In this document: positions 1 to 9,664 of the stretch, piece after piece
How positions within the stretch are numbered: the stretch's first letter is position 1
How the letters are laid out: every line of letters starts with the position of its first letter
DNA from: a bacterium
GTDB lineage: Bacteria; Verrucomicrobiota; Verrucomicrobiia; Limisphaerales; UBA11358
NCBI GenBank assembly: GCA_021817945.1
Contig: JAKAFL010000026.1
Coordinates: 1-52,220, forward strand
Direction: 5' to 3'
DNA length: 52,220 nt
The notes under the pieces: generated by a model
What the model was told of the DNA's origin: nothing
Databases searched by the model: none
Seen by the model: only the letters and a program-made list of their open reading frames with translations
Translations under genes and position numbers: made by a program

Positions 1-127
1 CCCGCTCCCTCTCCGTCAATATCTCCAGTTCCCCAATACGCCCCTCAGGGTTCTTGATAATACTCTCCAACAGCCTCCCATAATGCCCCAGCATCCGCTC
101 CATCCGGTCCCCGTCAAATAAATCCGT
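1..127 (-). repeat. Direct repeat copy within the NRPS (end of condensation domain 2)
   Basis: Bases 1-127 are identical to 3145-3271 (offset 3144 bp, exactly 1048 codons). The repeat covers the end of the condensation domain and the linker to the next adenylation domain, and probably continues past the window edge. Identity stops abruptly at base 127/3271, which suggests recombination or gene conversion between modules. Confidence 0.95.
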
Positions 128-3100
128 CGAATACTCTATACTCACACGCACCCCCTCTCCTTCCTCCTCCACAAACATCGTCAAATCAAACTTCGATGTC
201 CCACTATCCACTCGTATCGCCTCAACCTCCAACCCCTCCAGCTTCAATTCCCCTCCAGGCGCGTTCTGCATCACAAACATCACCTGCATCAGCGGCGAAC
301 GGCTCGTGCTCCGCTCCGGATTCATCACCTCCACCAACCGCTCAAACGGCAGGTCCTGGTGCGCATACGCCTCCAGCGCCACCTCCCGCGTCCTCCTCAT
401 CAACTCCACAAACCCAGGTTCCCCGCTCAAATCCCCCCTCAGCACCAGCGTGTTCACAAAAAATCCCACCAATCCCTCCAACTCCTCACGCCGCCGACCC
501 GCTACGGGCGTCCCAACCAACATATCCTTCTCTCCAGTGTACCTCATCAACAACACCTCAAACGCCGACAGCATCACCATGAACAACGACGCACCTTCCT
601 TCCGTCCCAATCCCCTCAACCCTCCTACTAATCCCGCTGGCAATTCCATCCCAACTGTCGCCCCACGATAACTCACCTGCGCAGGTCGCGGTCGGTCCGC
701 CGGTAACTCCAGCACCATCGGCGCTCCAGCCAGTTTCTTTCTCCAATACCCCTCCTGCTCCGCCCTGACTTCCCCTTCAAACCACACTCGCTGCCATTCC
801 GCATAGTCCGCATATTGCAAATCCAACCCGGAAAGCGGCGTCTCTTTCCCTTCCACATATGCTGCGTATAAACCGGTAATCTCCCTCAGTATCACCCCCA
901 CTGACCATCCGTCCGCCGCAATGTGATGAATCACCAGCAGCAACACATGCTCCTCAGGCCCCAACCTGTACACACGCATCCTGAAAACCGGCCCATTTCT
1001 TAAATCAAATGGCAACTGCCCTTCAACCTCGCACAACCGTCTCATCTCCAATTCCCGCTCTTCATCCCTTAATTCATGCAAATCTATCACAGGCAACTCC
1101 ACCGAACTTGCCTCCTCGATTATCTGCACTTGATGGCCTTCCACCAATTCATAACGCGTGCGCAATATCTCATGGCGGCTCACAATTTCCTTCAAACAGC
1201 GCTCCATCAACCCCACATCCAGCTTCCCACGAAACCGGTACCCCAAAGGGATATTGTACTCTCTACCACCTGACACCAATTGTCCCAAAAACCACAGGCG
1301 CTCTTGGGCAAAGGACAGTCGCGCTGGCCCCACTGAATTTCTCTTTCTAATCGCCGTCTCGGTGGTCAAACGCATCCCCTCAACCACCCTCGCCATCTCC
1401 CTCAATACCGGGTGTTCAAAAACAGCCCTCAGCGGCATCTCCACTCCCAACTCCTGCCTCACTTTCGACACCAGCCGCGTCGCCAGCAGCGAGTGACCTC
1501 CACACTCAAAAAAATGATCCCCCAAGCTGGCCCCCTTCACTCCAAGCAATGCTTCCCATATCCTTGCCAATGCCAACTCCACAACCGTCCCAGGCGGCTC
1601 ATACTCAGCCTCCCTCGCCTTATATTCAGGCTTCGGCAACCCTTTCCGGTCCACCTTCCCGTTGGCTGTCAAAGGCAGCCGTTCCAACACCTGATACGCC
1701 GCAGGCATCATGTATTCAGGCAGCTTCCTCCTCAATTCCTCCCTCATCCCTTCCACTGTCATCCCCTCCCCAACCACATACGCCACCAACCTCTTCTCCT
1801 TGCCTTCATCCTCGCGCAACACCACCACCGCTTCCTTCACACCAGCACATTCCCTCAACACCGCCTCAATCTCTGCCAACTCAATCCGAAATCCCCTCAG
1901 CTTCACTTGATGGTCCATCCGCCCAAGATAGCGGATGCGTCCATCCCCAAGCCTAACCACCAAATCCCCCGTCCTATACATTCGTCCCCCCTCACGGCCC
2001 GACCATGGATCAGGCACAAACGCCCTATCAGTGAGGTTCTTTTGATTCATGTATCCCCGCGCCAATCCATGACCCCCAATGAATAGTTCGCCAGGCAACC
2101 CCACCGCCTGGGGACGCATACATCGGTCCAAAACATAAAAGGTCGTATTGCCCACCAACCCGCCAATCAAAACCTCCTCACCAGGAAAAATCCGTAACGC
2201 CGCAGACCAAATGGTCGTTTCCGTGGGACCATACATGTTCCAGAGGGCACAGCATCGCTCCAGCAACTGCGCCGCCAGATCCACTGACCACCCCTCCCCT
2301 CCGCACAAAAGCATGAGATCTGCCTTCCCCTCCCAACCCGAATTCAATAACAGCCTGTACGTGCTTGGTGTGGCTTGAAAGATCGTAGCCGAGGATTCTT
2401 TTATTATCAGGGACAGGGCCACGCCATCCATGGCGGCTTCCCGGGAGGCTATAATCACTCTTGCACCACAAATTAATGGCAGCCATATTTCAAGTCCCGC
2501 AATGTCAAAGGAAAGCGTGGTGACCGCCACCAAAACGTCCTCGGCACCCAACCCCGGACTGGCCTTCATTGAACAAAGAAAATTCACCAAAGCCAGATGC
2601 TCCACCAAAACCCCCTTGGGATTCCCTGTGGACCCGGACGTATAGATCATGTACGCCGCATTTTGAAATTCCGCCACACAGACCGGGGTTTCCAAAATTT
2701 CCTTTTGAATTAACGGCCAGTCCTCATCCAGGCAAATCACCTTCACCCCACCCACCGGCAGCAATCCAACGAGCCGCTTCTGCGTCAAAAGGACAGCCAC
2801 CCCCGAATCCTTCAACATGTATTCAAGCCGGTTTTTCGGATAGTCCGGATCAAATGGCACATAAGCACCTCCAGCTTTCATTATCCCCAGCAACCCAACC
2901 ACCATCTCAAGTGACCGCTCCACACAAATCCCCACCAACACCTCCGGCCCAACTCCCAGTTTTTGCAGGGAACGCGCCAGTTGATTGGCACGTGCATTCA
3001 ACTCCCCATACGTCAACTCCTCCCTCTCAAACACCACGGCCACCGCCTCAGGCGTCCGCCTCACCTGCTCCTCAAACAACTCATGCACGCACTTCCCACT

Positions 3101-4552
3101 TGGATACTCACGCTCCGTCCGGTTCCATTCCACCAACACTTGCTCCCGCTCCCTCTCCGTCAATATCTCCAGTTCCCCAATACGCCCCTCAGGGTTCTTG
3201 ATAATACTCTCCAACAGCCTCCCATAATGCCCCAGCATCCGCTCCATCCGGTCCCCGTCAAATAAATCCGTGTTGTATTCCATCTCAATTAAAACATCAT
3301 CCCCCTCGTCGGTCAGAAACACGGTCAGATCAAATTTTGAGGTTCGGTTTTGCGACATTAATGGAACTGCATTAAAACCTTTTATGCCTCCAAACGTCCG
3401 CGTTTGAGTCCGGTCACGCCAGTCCATCATTACTTGAACAATTGGCGCGAAACTCAGGCTCTGCTGGGGGCGCACACGATTGATCACCTCCTCAAACGGC
3501 GCCGCTTGATGCCGGCAAAGATCCGCCAAACCCGACTGCACCCGCCTCCAAACCTCACGGAAACTTGAATCTCCCGACAAGCCTGTGCGCAGCGCATGAA
3601 TATTCGCTAAAAAGCCAACTGCAGATTCAAACTCCTGCCGGTCCCGGTTATTCGCAACAACACCCAAAACAATGTCGTCAATGCCGCAATAACGAAACAA
3701 CAACACATTCAGCGCAGCAGTAAAAAGCGTGAACAGGGTCGTTTCCGCCTGCTGGCTGGATTCACGCAATTTTTTCACCAGTTTGTTACCAATCCGAACA
3801 TTTTTTCGGCTGCCCGCATGCCTGTTCGCTTCCCTTCGCGGGCGGTCTGATGGCAATTCCAGCAAAGGCGGCGCCCCTTGCAGTTTTTTCTGCCAAAAGA
3901 TCAAATCATCCTCGAAACGACCTTCCGCCAGTTGCCGAGCCTGCCACAGCGCGAAATCCCCATGTTGAACCGTCAAGGCGGGCAATTGGGGAGCCTGTCC
4001 CTGCAAAAGCGCGGAATAACTGGCGGACCATTCCCGCCAGACCACATCCACGGAAGCTCGATCACAAACCAAATGATGCATCATAAGGATGATGACATGA
4101 TCCTCCGGCCCCAACTCCAGAACAGTCACACGAATTCCCGGCTCATTCAAAAGCTGGAATGGGCGCTCTGGCTCCTCAAGAAGCAACTGCTTTATGCGCG
4201 ATTCAAGCACTTCCCCCGCCAACGCACTCAGGTCAATTTTCTTTAAATGCAAAGGCCAACTCTCATGCAATAACATGGCAGGCTCCCCATCCTGCAAAAC
4301 CACGGTTGACCTTAAAATTTCGTGTCTCGAAACAACCTTGTTAAAAGCCTGCTCAAGCACCGCATGATTCATTTTTCCAGCCAGCCTCACCGAATCAGAT
4401 TCGTTATAAAGAGGAACCTCCGGCATCAATTGCCCAAAATACCAGATTCTTTTTTGGCCGGCATTAAGCGGGTAAAGTGAGGATTGACTTCGCATTGGTA
4501 TTTCAGATTCGTCCGGTCCTGGGAGTGAAAAGCACTTTTCAACTGGCACCAT
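1..4552 (-). CDS. Non-ribosomal peptide synthetase, N-terminal part (C-A-T-C), truncated by the window edge
   Basis: Multimodular enzyme that assembles a peptide on carrier-protein thioesters. About 1517 codons are open without a stop and run off base 1. Domain order read from the minus strand: condensation (about residues 30-450), adenylation (470-970), carrier (990-1060) and a second condensation domain (1075-1500). The adenylation core A3 reads YTSGSTGNPKG near residue 640. The specificity positions read by eye give DILQLGMIWK, one residue from the known glycine code DILQLGLIWK, so glycine is the likely substrate of module 1. The carrier motif GGHSLL near residue 1017 holds the phosphopantetheine serine. 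Condensation motif 2 is canonical (HHIAADGWS) but motif 1 is HHLVCDRAS, lacking the usual glycine. A condensation domain at the N-terminus implies either an upstream synthetase or an acyl starter. The start is ATG at 4552, with an in-frame TGA just upstream. Domain calls are sure; substrate and product are inference. Confidence 0.95.
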   Translation of the reverse strand, partial: MVPVEKCFSLPGPDESEIPMRSQSSLYPLNAGQKRIWYFGQLMPEVPLYNESDSVRLAGKMNHAVLEQAFNKVVSRHEILRSTVVLQDGEPAMLLHESWPLHLKKIDLSALAGEVLESRIKQLLLEEPERPFQLLNEPGIRVTVLELGPEDHVIILMMHHLVCDRASVDVVWREWSASYSALLQGQAPQLPALTVQHGDFALWQARQLAEGRFEDDLIFWQKKLQGAPPLLELPSDRPRREANRHAGSRKNVRIGNKLVKKLRESSQQAETTLFTLFTAALNVLLFRYCGIDDIVLGVVANNRDRQEFESAVGFLANIHALRTGLSGDSSFREVWRRVQSGLADLCRHQAAPFEEVINRVRPQQSLSFAPIVQVMMDWRDRTQTRTFGGIKGFNAVPLMSQNRTSKFDLTVFLTDEGDDVLIEMEYNTDLFDGDRMERMLGHYGRLLESIIKNPEGRIGELEILTEREREQVLVEWNRTEREYPSGKCVHELFEEQVRRTPEAVAVVFEREELTYGELNARANQLARSLQKLGVGPEVLVGICVERSLEMVVGLLGIMKAGGAYVPFDPDYPKNRLEYMLKDSGVAVLLTQKRLVGLLPVGGVKVICLDEDWPLIQKEILETPVCVAEFQNAAYMIYTSGSTGNPKGVLVEHLALVNFLCSMKASPGLGAEDVLVAVTTLSFDIAGLEIWLPLICGARVIIASREAAMDGVALSLIIKESSATIFQATPSTYRLLLNSGWEGKADLMLLCGGEGWSVDLAAQLLERCCALWNMYGPTETTIWSAALRIFPGEEVLIGGLVGNTTFYVLDRCMRPQAVGLPGELFIGGHGLARGYMNQKNLTDRAFVPDPWSGREGGRMYRTGDLVVRLGDGRIRYLGRMDHQVKLRGFRIELAEIEAVLRECAGVKEAVVVLREDEGKEKRLVAYVVGEGMTVEGMREELRRKLPEYMMPAAYQVLERLPLTANGKVDRKGLPKPEYKAREAEYEPPGTVVELALARIWEALLGVKGASLGDHFFECGGHSLLATRLVSKVRQELGVEMPLRAVFEHPVLREMARVVEGMRLTTETAIRKRNSVGPARLSFAQERLWFLGQLVSGGREYNIPLGYRFRGKLDVGLMERCLKEIVSRHEILRTRYELVEGHQVQIIEEASSVELPVIDLHELRDEERELEMRRLCEVEGQLPFDLRNGPVFRMRVYRLGPEEHVLLLVIHHIAADGWSVGVILREITGLYAAYVEGKETPLSGLDLQYADYAEWQRVWFEGEVRAEQEGYWRKKLAGAPMVLELPADRPRPAQVSYRGATVGMELPAGLVGGLRGLGRKEGASLFMVMLSAFEVLLMRYTGEKDMLVGTPVAGRRREELEGLVGFFVNTLVLRGDLSGEPGFVELMRRTREVALEAYAHQDLPFERLVEVMNPERSTSRSPLMQVMFVMQNAPGGELKLEGLEVEAIRVDSGTSKFDLTMFVEEEGEGVRVSIEYSTDLFDGDRMERMLGHYGRLLESIIKNPEGRIGELEILTERER
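3145..3271 (-). repeat. Direct repeat copy within the NRPS (end of condensation domain 1)
   Basis: Partner of the repeat at 1-127; base-for-base identical over 127 bp. The flanking sequence on the N-terminal side encodes clearly different residues in the two condensation domains, so the identity is local rather than the result of a recent duplication of the whole module. Confidence 0.95.
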
Positions 4553-4783
4553 GGCAAATATTCAGGCTCATCAATAAAAGCGGGGTTACGCTAAATCCGT
4601 TTTTTCTTTAAGTCAATGAACCATTTGCAGTCTGAACAATTGCAAAATCGCCCTCAAGCCCGCGCTGCGGCAAAGCTTTAAACAACCTAAACATCGTCAT
4701 TCATCGGTTTTACGACAAATTCCGTGCGTTTTGGTTTGCATGCGGTCAAAAAGTTGGTATTTCATCGGTCATTTCAACAAACC

Positions 4784-6367
4784 ATGAAAGCGCCCCCTCC
4801 CCTGTTTTTAGGATTGGATTCCAGCACGCAAAGCCTTAGCGCTGTCGTGATTGACTTGGATCATGGCCGGGTGGTTTATGAAAAATCATTAAACTTCGAC
4901 CAATCGCTTCCGCAGTTTGGCACGCAAAACGGCGTTCTTCCCAACAAAAATCCCTTGGTGCGGCATGGAAACCCACTGCTATGGGTTGCGGCTTTGGATT
5001 TGATTTTTGCGGCCATGAAACAAGACGGAGTCGCCTTGGCCCGGATTGTTTCAATCAGTGGGAGCGGGCAGCAGCACGGATCGGTTTATCTAAACAACCA
5101 GGCCGCCAAAACATTGGCGCAACTTGATCCCCGCCGGGACTTGCAATCCCAATTGCGCGGCATTTTTTCACGTTGTACGGCCCCAATCTGGATGGACTCA
5201 TCCACCACCCGGGAATGCGGTGAAATACGTGAAAAGTTAGGTGGACTTCAAAAAATGATTGAGGCCACGGGATCAGATGCCTTTGAACGTTTCACCGGAC
5301 CGCAGATTCGCAAATTTTATCGCACTTCACCATCCTCCTACGCGGGCACGCGACACATTGCCTTGGTGAGTTCATTCATGGCCTCTGTGCTTTCGGGGCG
5401 GCTGGCGCCCATTGATTACGGGGATGGAGCGGGGATGAACCTCATGGACATCCGTCGGCGCCAATGGCACGCCCAGGCATTGCGCGCCACTGCGCCTGGA
5501 TTGGCTCGCCTTCTACCCGATCTCGCTCCTGCCGGGACAGTGATTGGCCGGATTTCTCCTTACTTTGCCAGCAAATATGGCGTCAATCCCGAGGCGTTTT
5601 CATGCGTCTGGACCGGCGACAACCCAGCCAGCGTGGTGGGATTGGGCCTCATTCAACCGGGACAAGCCGCCATCAGCCTGGGCACCAGCGATACCTTGTT
5701 TGGCACGCTCCAGGAATGCCGGACGGACGCCAACGGCGGGGGACACCTCTTCGGTTCACCCGCAGGAGGTTATATGTCGCTGATTTGTTTCAAGAACGGG
5801 TCTCTGGCCCGGGAACACGTTCGCAAACAGTTCGGATTAAAAGACTGGGCAACCTTCGCCCGCCAGGTGGATCGCGCCCCGATTGGAAATCATGGTGCCA
5901 TCCTCCTGCCTTGGTTTGAACCTGAAATTGTTCCCCGTGTTCTGAAAGCGGGACCCCGCCGCATTGACTTGGATGAAAACAACCCTCCCGCCAATTGCCG
6001 GGCCATTTTTGAAGGACAGGCCCTAGCCATGCGCCTTCATTCAGGGTGGATGAAAATCACACCCAAAACCTTGCTGGCGACCGGCGGCGGAGCCAACGAC
6101 CGGACCCTCTTGCAGATCATGGCCAATGTCTTCAAATGCAAGGTCCAACGAATTGAAGTTTCAAAGAGTGCGGCTCTCGGCGCCGCCCTCCAGGCGGCCT
6201 ATGGTTTTCTCAAAGCTCGGGGAAAATCCCCTTCCTGGCCAAAACTGGTGCGCCCCTTCTCCAAGCCCATGCCCAATACCTGTTTCCTCCCAAATCCAAA
6301 GGCGATGGTTATTTATGATCAAATGATTCAAAAATACGCCGCCTGCGAGCTTGCCGCCCTGGCTTGA
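4784..6367 (+). CDS. xylB: Xylulokinase of the FGGY family, eukaryotic XYLB-like type
   Basis: ATP-dependent sugar kinase, most likely converting D-xylulose to D-xylulose 5-phosphate for the pentose phosphate pathway. The 527-residue protein has the FGGY opening GLDSSTQSLSAVV, an FGTQNGV loop, the substrate-side stretch SGSGQQHGSVY, PIWMDSSTT, the hinge TGDNPAS and the nucleotide motif SLGTSDTLF, then GGGAND near the C-terminus. These follow the animal/plant XYLB pattern rather than the shorter E. coli XylB. An in-frame GTG at 4724 would add 20 residues without family similarity, so ATG 4784 is preferred; there is no clear ribosome binding site. It is divergent from the NRPS, and no xylose isomerase is present in the window. 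Other ketoses remain possible substrates. Confidence 0.85.
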   Translation: MKAPPPLFLGLDSSTQSLSAVVIDLDHGRVVYEKSLNFDQSLPQFGTQNGVLPNKNPLVRHGNPLLWVAALDLIFAAMKQDGVALARIVSISGSGQQHGSVYLNNQAAKTLAQLDPRRDLQSQLRGIFSRCTAPIWMDSSTTRECGEIREKLGGLQKMIEATGSDAFERFTGPQIRKFYRTSPSSYAGTRHIALVSSFMASVLSGRLAPIDYGDGAGMNLMDIRRRQWHAQALRATAPGLARLLPDLAPAGTVIGRISPYFASKYGVNPEAFSCVWTGDNPASVVGLGLIQPGQAAISLGTSDTLFGTLQECRTDANGGGHLFGSPAGGYMSLICFKNGSLAREHVRKQFGLKDWATFARQVDRAPIGNHGAILLPWFEPEIVPRVLKAGPRRIDLDENNPPANCRAIFEGQALAMRLHSGWMKITPKTLLATGGGANDRTLLQIMANVFKCKVQRIEVSKSAALGAALQAAYGFLKARGKSPSWPKLVRPFSKPMPNTCFLPNPKAMVIYDQMIQKYAACELAALA

Positions 6368-6516
6368 ATCCACGATTAAGGAATTCTTTTACGGTACGCT
6401 GAAAAACACAGGATCCGAAAGCATGACCAAGAAGCGTCTCTTTCGCCCTGGCATTCGTTCCCGGCATTCGTTCCTTGACCTGACCAAGTCTTGATAGGAA
6501 AATCCAGCACAAATTT

Positions 6517-6900
6517 ATGGCAACCAAAACCATCATCAAACCCGCAAAATCCCCCACCGCCGTGGGGCCTTATAATCATGCCGTCAAAATTGGCGACCTC
6601 TTGTTCTGTGCCGGTCAAATCCCCATAGACCCCAAGGATGGCAATTTAATAGAAGGGGATATCAAAGCCCAGACGCAGAGAGTGCTTGAAAATGTGAAGG
6701 CCATACTGGAGGATCAGAAACTGTCCTTTCAAAACGTGGTAAAGAGCACGGTTTTCATGACAAACTTGGGGGATTTTTCGGGTATGAACGAAATTTACGC
6801 CAAATACTTCACGGAAAATCACCCTGCCCGCTCCACCATTCAGGTGGCAGCCCTTCCCAAGGGCGCAAGCGTGGAAATCGAGGTTATTGCTCATTTTTAA
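6517..6900 (+). CDS. ridA: RidA family enamine/imine deaminase
   Basis: Small cytosolic enzyme that hydrolyses reactive 2-aminoacrylate and related enamines made by PLP enzymes such as threonine dehydratase, protecting PLP enzymes from damage. The 127 residues are the usual family length. Visible family marks are the N-terminal SPTAVGPYNHAV stretch, FCAGQIPIDP, and the C-terminal HPARSTIQVAALPKGASVE block, which contains the arginine and glutamate that define active RidA. It lies 149 bp downstream of xylB on the same strand and 90 bp upstream of rmuC; co-transcription is possible but not shown. Confidence 0.95.
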   Translation: MATKTIIKPAKSPTAVGPYNHAVKIGDLLFCAGQIPIDPKDGNLIEGDIKAQTQRVLENVKAILEDQKLSFQNVVKSTVFMTNLGDFSGMNEIYAKYFTENHPARSTIQVAALPKGASVEIEVIAHF

Positions 6901-6990
6901 GCATCAGAGCGAAAACTCCGGGTCTGCAGAAAGGCTTTTAAATCCCACCCGGCAATTCAAGCGCCCGCTGGTTTAAATCATTTCAACAGC

Positions 6991-8361
6991 ATGCCAGTTG
7001 GAATAGACATCCTGATTGCGGCAAGCCTGGCCGGGGGGCTGGGTTTTCTCATGGCGTGGCTGTGGGCGGCAAACCGGGGAGGGACGGCTGCACCACAGTC
7101 GCATGAGCTTGAGGAGGAATTGCGCAAGCAGGTTGCCACCCGGGAAAAGGAGCTTGTGGAATTGAGACAACGTCTGGTTGAAAGCCAGGCCGATCTGGCA
7201 GCGGCCAAGGCCCGGCAATCTGCATCGGAAGAACTATTGGAAGCTCAGAGGAAGTCTCACCAAAGCGCACTGATTGAAGCCCGGGCCATTCAGGACCGCG
7301 CGCTCGCTGAATTACGCGACACCTTCAAGGCTCTCAGCGCCGATGCCCTTCGCCAGACGGCGCCCGATTTTTTGCGATTGGCAGAGCAATCCTTTGGCCG
7401 CCTCCAGGAAACCGCCAAGGGAGACCTCGCCCAGCGGCAGGAGGCTATCAAAACGCTTGTTGAGCCACTCAAACAACAGCTTGAAACTTATCAGGCACAC
7501 CTCCGCCAGAATGCTGGGGCGCAATCAGAAACTCTTGGCGAGGTCAAAAAGCAACTCGAACTGCTATCCATGCAAAGCCAGAATTTGGCCAGCGAAACCC
7601 GGCAGTTTCGCATGGTGCTGCACTCCAACCAAGCGCGGGGCAAATGGGGTGAGGAAACCTTGCGCCGTGTGGTGGAAGCCGCCGGCATGAGTGTCCATTG
7701 CGACTTCACCGAGCAATCGCAGACGCAGGAAAACCGACCCGACCTCGTGGTGCGCCTGCCAGCAAACCGTTGCATCATTGTGGATGCCAAGGTGCCGGAT
7801 TTTGATTTTATCAATGCGCTTGAAACGGCAGACCCAGCCACCCGCGCCGCATCCCTGGCGGCCCATGCGCAAAAGCTCAAGGAAACCATCCGCAGCCTGG
7901 CGGGTCGCGATTACCCTGGCCAGTTCCCGCAGGCGTTGGATTACGTCATTCTCTTCCTGCCGGCGGAATCCCTTTTTAGCGCCGCCCTTGAGGGAGACCG
8001 TGACCTGATCGTCTGGGCGGCGGAAAAACGGATTCTCCTGGCCACGCCCGCCTCACTCATTGCACTGCTCCGGTCCGTGGCCGTGAGCTGGCAACAGCAC
8101 GCACAAACTGAAAATGCGGAGAAGATTGCGGAGGCGGCGCAGGACCTTTTCAGCCGCGTGATGGTCTTCACCGAGCATCTCGAAAAAATCCGGGGGGGAC
8201 TGGAAGCTGCCAGCAAGGCCTTCAACCAAGCCGTGGGCAGCTATGAATCGCGCGTACGCCCGGCAGGCGAAAAATTGCAAAAACTAAGCGGCGGGGCGGT
8301 CTCAAAGGGCCTACCCGACCTGCCGTTGATGGATGGCACCCTGCGACTGCCGCCGACTTGA
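6991..8361 (+). CDS. rmuC: RmuC family DNA recombination protein
   Basis: RmuC proteins are predicted nuclease-fold proteins that limit inversion at short inverted repeats in E. coli; the biochemical activity is not well established. This 456-residue copy has one N-terminal membrane anchor (about residues 5-27), a long Ala/Glu/Gln-rich coiled coil (about 35-190), and the RmuC core beginning at RGKWGEETL, followed by RPDLVVRLP, VDAKVPDFDF and ILLATPASLIALL. Length and order match the family. It starts with ATG after a 90 bp gap from ridA and converges on hisC. Confidence 0.93.
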   Translation: MPVGIDILIAASLAGGLGFLMAWLWAANRGGTAAPQSHELEEELRKQVATREKELVELRQRLVESQADLAAAKARQSASEELLEAQRKSHQSALIEARAIQDRALAELRDTFKALSADALRQTAPDFLRLAEQSFGRLQETAKGDLAQRQEAIKTLVEPLKQQLETYQAHLRQNAGAQSETLGEVKKQLELLSMQSQNLASETRQFRMVLHSNQARGKWGEETLRRVVEAAGMSVHCDFTEQSQTQENRPDLVVRLPANRCIIVDAKVPDFDFINALETADPATRAASLAAHAQKLKETIRSLAGRDYPGQFPQALDYVILFLPAESLFSAALEGDRDLIVWAAEKRILLATPASLIALLRSVAVSWQQHAQTENAEKIAEAAQDLFSRVMVFTEHLEKIRGGLEAASKAFNQAVGSYESRVRPAGEKLQKLSGGAVSKGLPDLPLMDGTLRLPPT

Positions 8362-8485
8362 TTTGATGCGCGCTATATTCCAAGGCCCGCTTCAGGATGC
8401 AAAGCGGATCGAGGGAAAGCCCCGAGGTAAAGCCTGTTTCGCACCCTGTGATCTACGAGGCGCCTTTGCTTTCATTCTTTGGTTT

Positions 8486-9574
8486 TCAGCTTTTGAGACT
8501 TTCATGCAACGCTGCCAGGCAACGTTCATTTTCCTGTGGCAACCCCACTGAAACCCGTATCCATTCAGGAAGAAGATAGCCGCCCATGGGGCGAACGATC
8601 ACTCCCCTTCTTTGCATGGCCTCGAAAATGAACTGGCCGCGCCCAACTTTCACCATGATAAAATTGGCGTGGGACGGCACATATTCCAGGCCCAGGCGCC
8701 TGAACCCTGCGGAGAGATATTCCAAGCCCTGAAAATTATTGATGCGGGTTTTCTGAACATGCTCCACGTCTTCCAGCGCGGCAGCGGCGGCAACCTGGGC
8801 AGGAAGGTTGAGGTTGAATGGCTGCCGGATTTTTTCAAAAGCGGCAATCAATGGAGCCGGACCCATCCCGTACCCAACACGAAGTCCTGCGAGACCGTGG
8901 ATTTTGGAAAAAGTGCGCATCAACATGACATTCGGACATGTGCCCAGGCGGATCAGGCCCGTGAAATCCACCGGATCATCCAGAAATTCAATGTAAGCCT
9001 CATCCAACACCACTAGAACGTTCTGCGGCACTTCATTGACGAACCGGATCAACTCTTCACGTAGTGCCATTGTGCCCGTGGGGTTATTGGGGTTGGCCAC
9101 AAAAACAATCCGGGTCTGCGGGGTGATGGCCTCCAGCATGGCCTGCAAATCATGGCCGTAATTCCGGGCCGGAACGGTGACCACACCAGCTCCAAACATT
9201 TTTGCCACAATCGGATAAATGGCAAAACAGTATTGGGAAACCACCACTTCGGACCCGGGCGATAAAAGCGCATGCGCAGCGAACTCGATTAATTCATTCG
9301 AACCATTGCCCAGGATCAACTGGTTAACCTCAATGCCCAGGGAATCTGCCAGCTTGTGCTTGAAGAAATAAGCCTGCCCATCCGGATAAAGGTGAATCTG
9401 CGGCAAAACCTGTCTCAAGGCAGCGAGCGCCTTGGGTGAGGGGCCAAGGGGATTTTCATTGGAAGCCAGCTTGATAATCGAGGAGGCGGGAATTTTCATT
9501 TCACGCGCAACCTCCTCAATCGGGCGTCCAGGCAGGTACGTTGGCAGGTTTTGGAGAAAAGGATTAAAATTCAT
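8486..9574 (-). CDS. hisC: Histidinol-phosphate aminotransferase
   Basis: PLP-dependent class II aminotransferase, expected to interconvert imidazole acetol phosphate and histidinol phosphate with glutamate in histidine synthesis. The 362 residues include KLASNENPLGPSP, LGNGSNELI, the NPNNPTGT loop, the DEAYIEF cofactor-contact motif and the Schiff-base lysine in RTFSKIHGLAGLRVGY; the substrate-binding arginine is in EWIRVSVG. It is the last gene of a minus-strand run after pta and the BioD-like gene (90 bp gap), with no other his gene in the window, so a broader role (for example aromatic aminotransfer) cannot be excluded. Confidence 0.9.
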   Translation of the reverse strand: MNFNPFLQNLPTYLPGRPIEEVAREMKIPASSIIKLASNENPLGPSPKALAALRQVLPQIHLYPDGQAYFFKHKLADSLGIEVNQLILGNGSNELIEFAAHALLSPGSEVVVSQYCFAIYPIVAKMFGAGVVTVPARNYGHDLQAMLEAITPQTRIVFVANPNNPTGTMALREELIRFVNEVPQNVLVVLDEAYIEFLDDPVDFTGLIRLGTCPNVMLMRTFSKIHGLAGLRVGYGMGPAPLIAAFEKIRQPFNLNLPAQVAAAAALEDVEHVQKTRINNFQGLEYLSAGFRRLGLEYVPSHANFIMVKVGRGQFIFEAMQRRGVIVRPMGGYLLPEWIRVSVGLPQENERCLAALHESLKS

Positions 9575-9664
9575 GGCATCAAACCATTCAAGTGGAAGCA
9601 GGCAGGCATGGGGTTGCGGTCATATTTAAAGAAAGTCCATCAGCGCTTTGATTTCACGGATTTA

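Noticed and set aside
196..3265. Several plus-strand open frames across the NRPS gene (Pro/Ser/Thr-rich products)
   Set aside because: They are antisense shadows of the continuous minus-strand NRPS frame, whose domain motifs are unmistakable; their composition is only the complement of G-ending codons.
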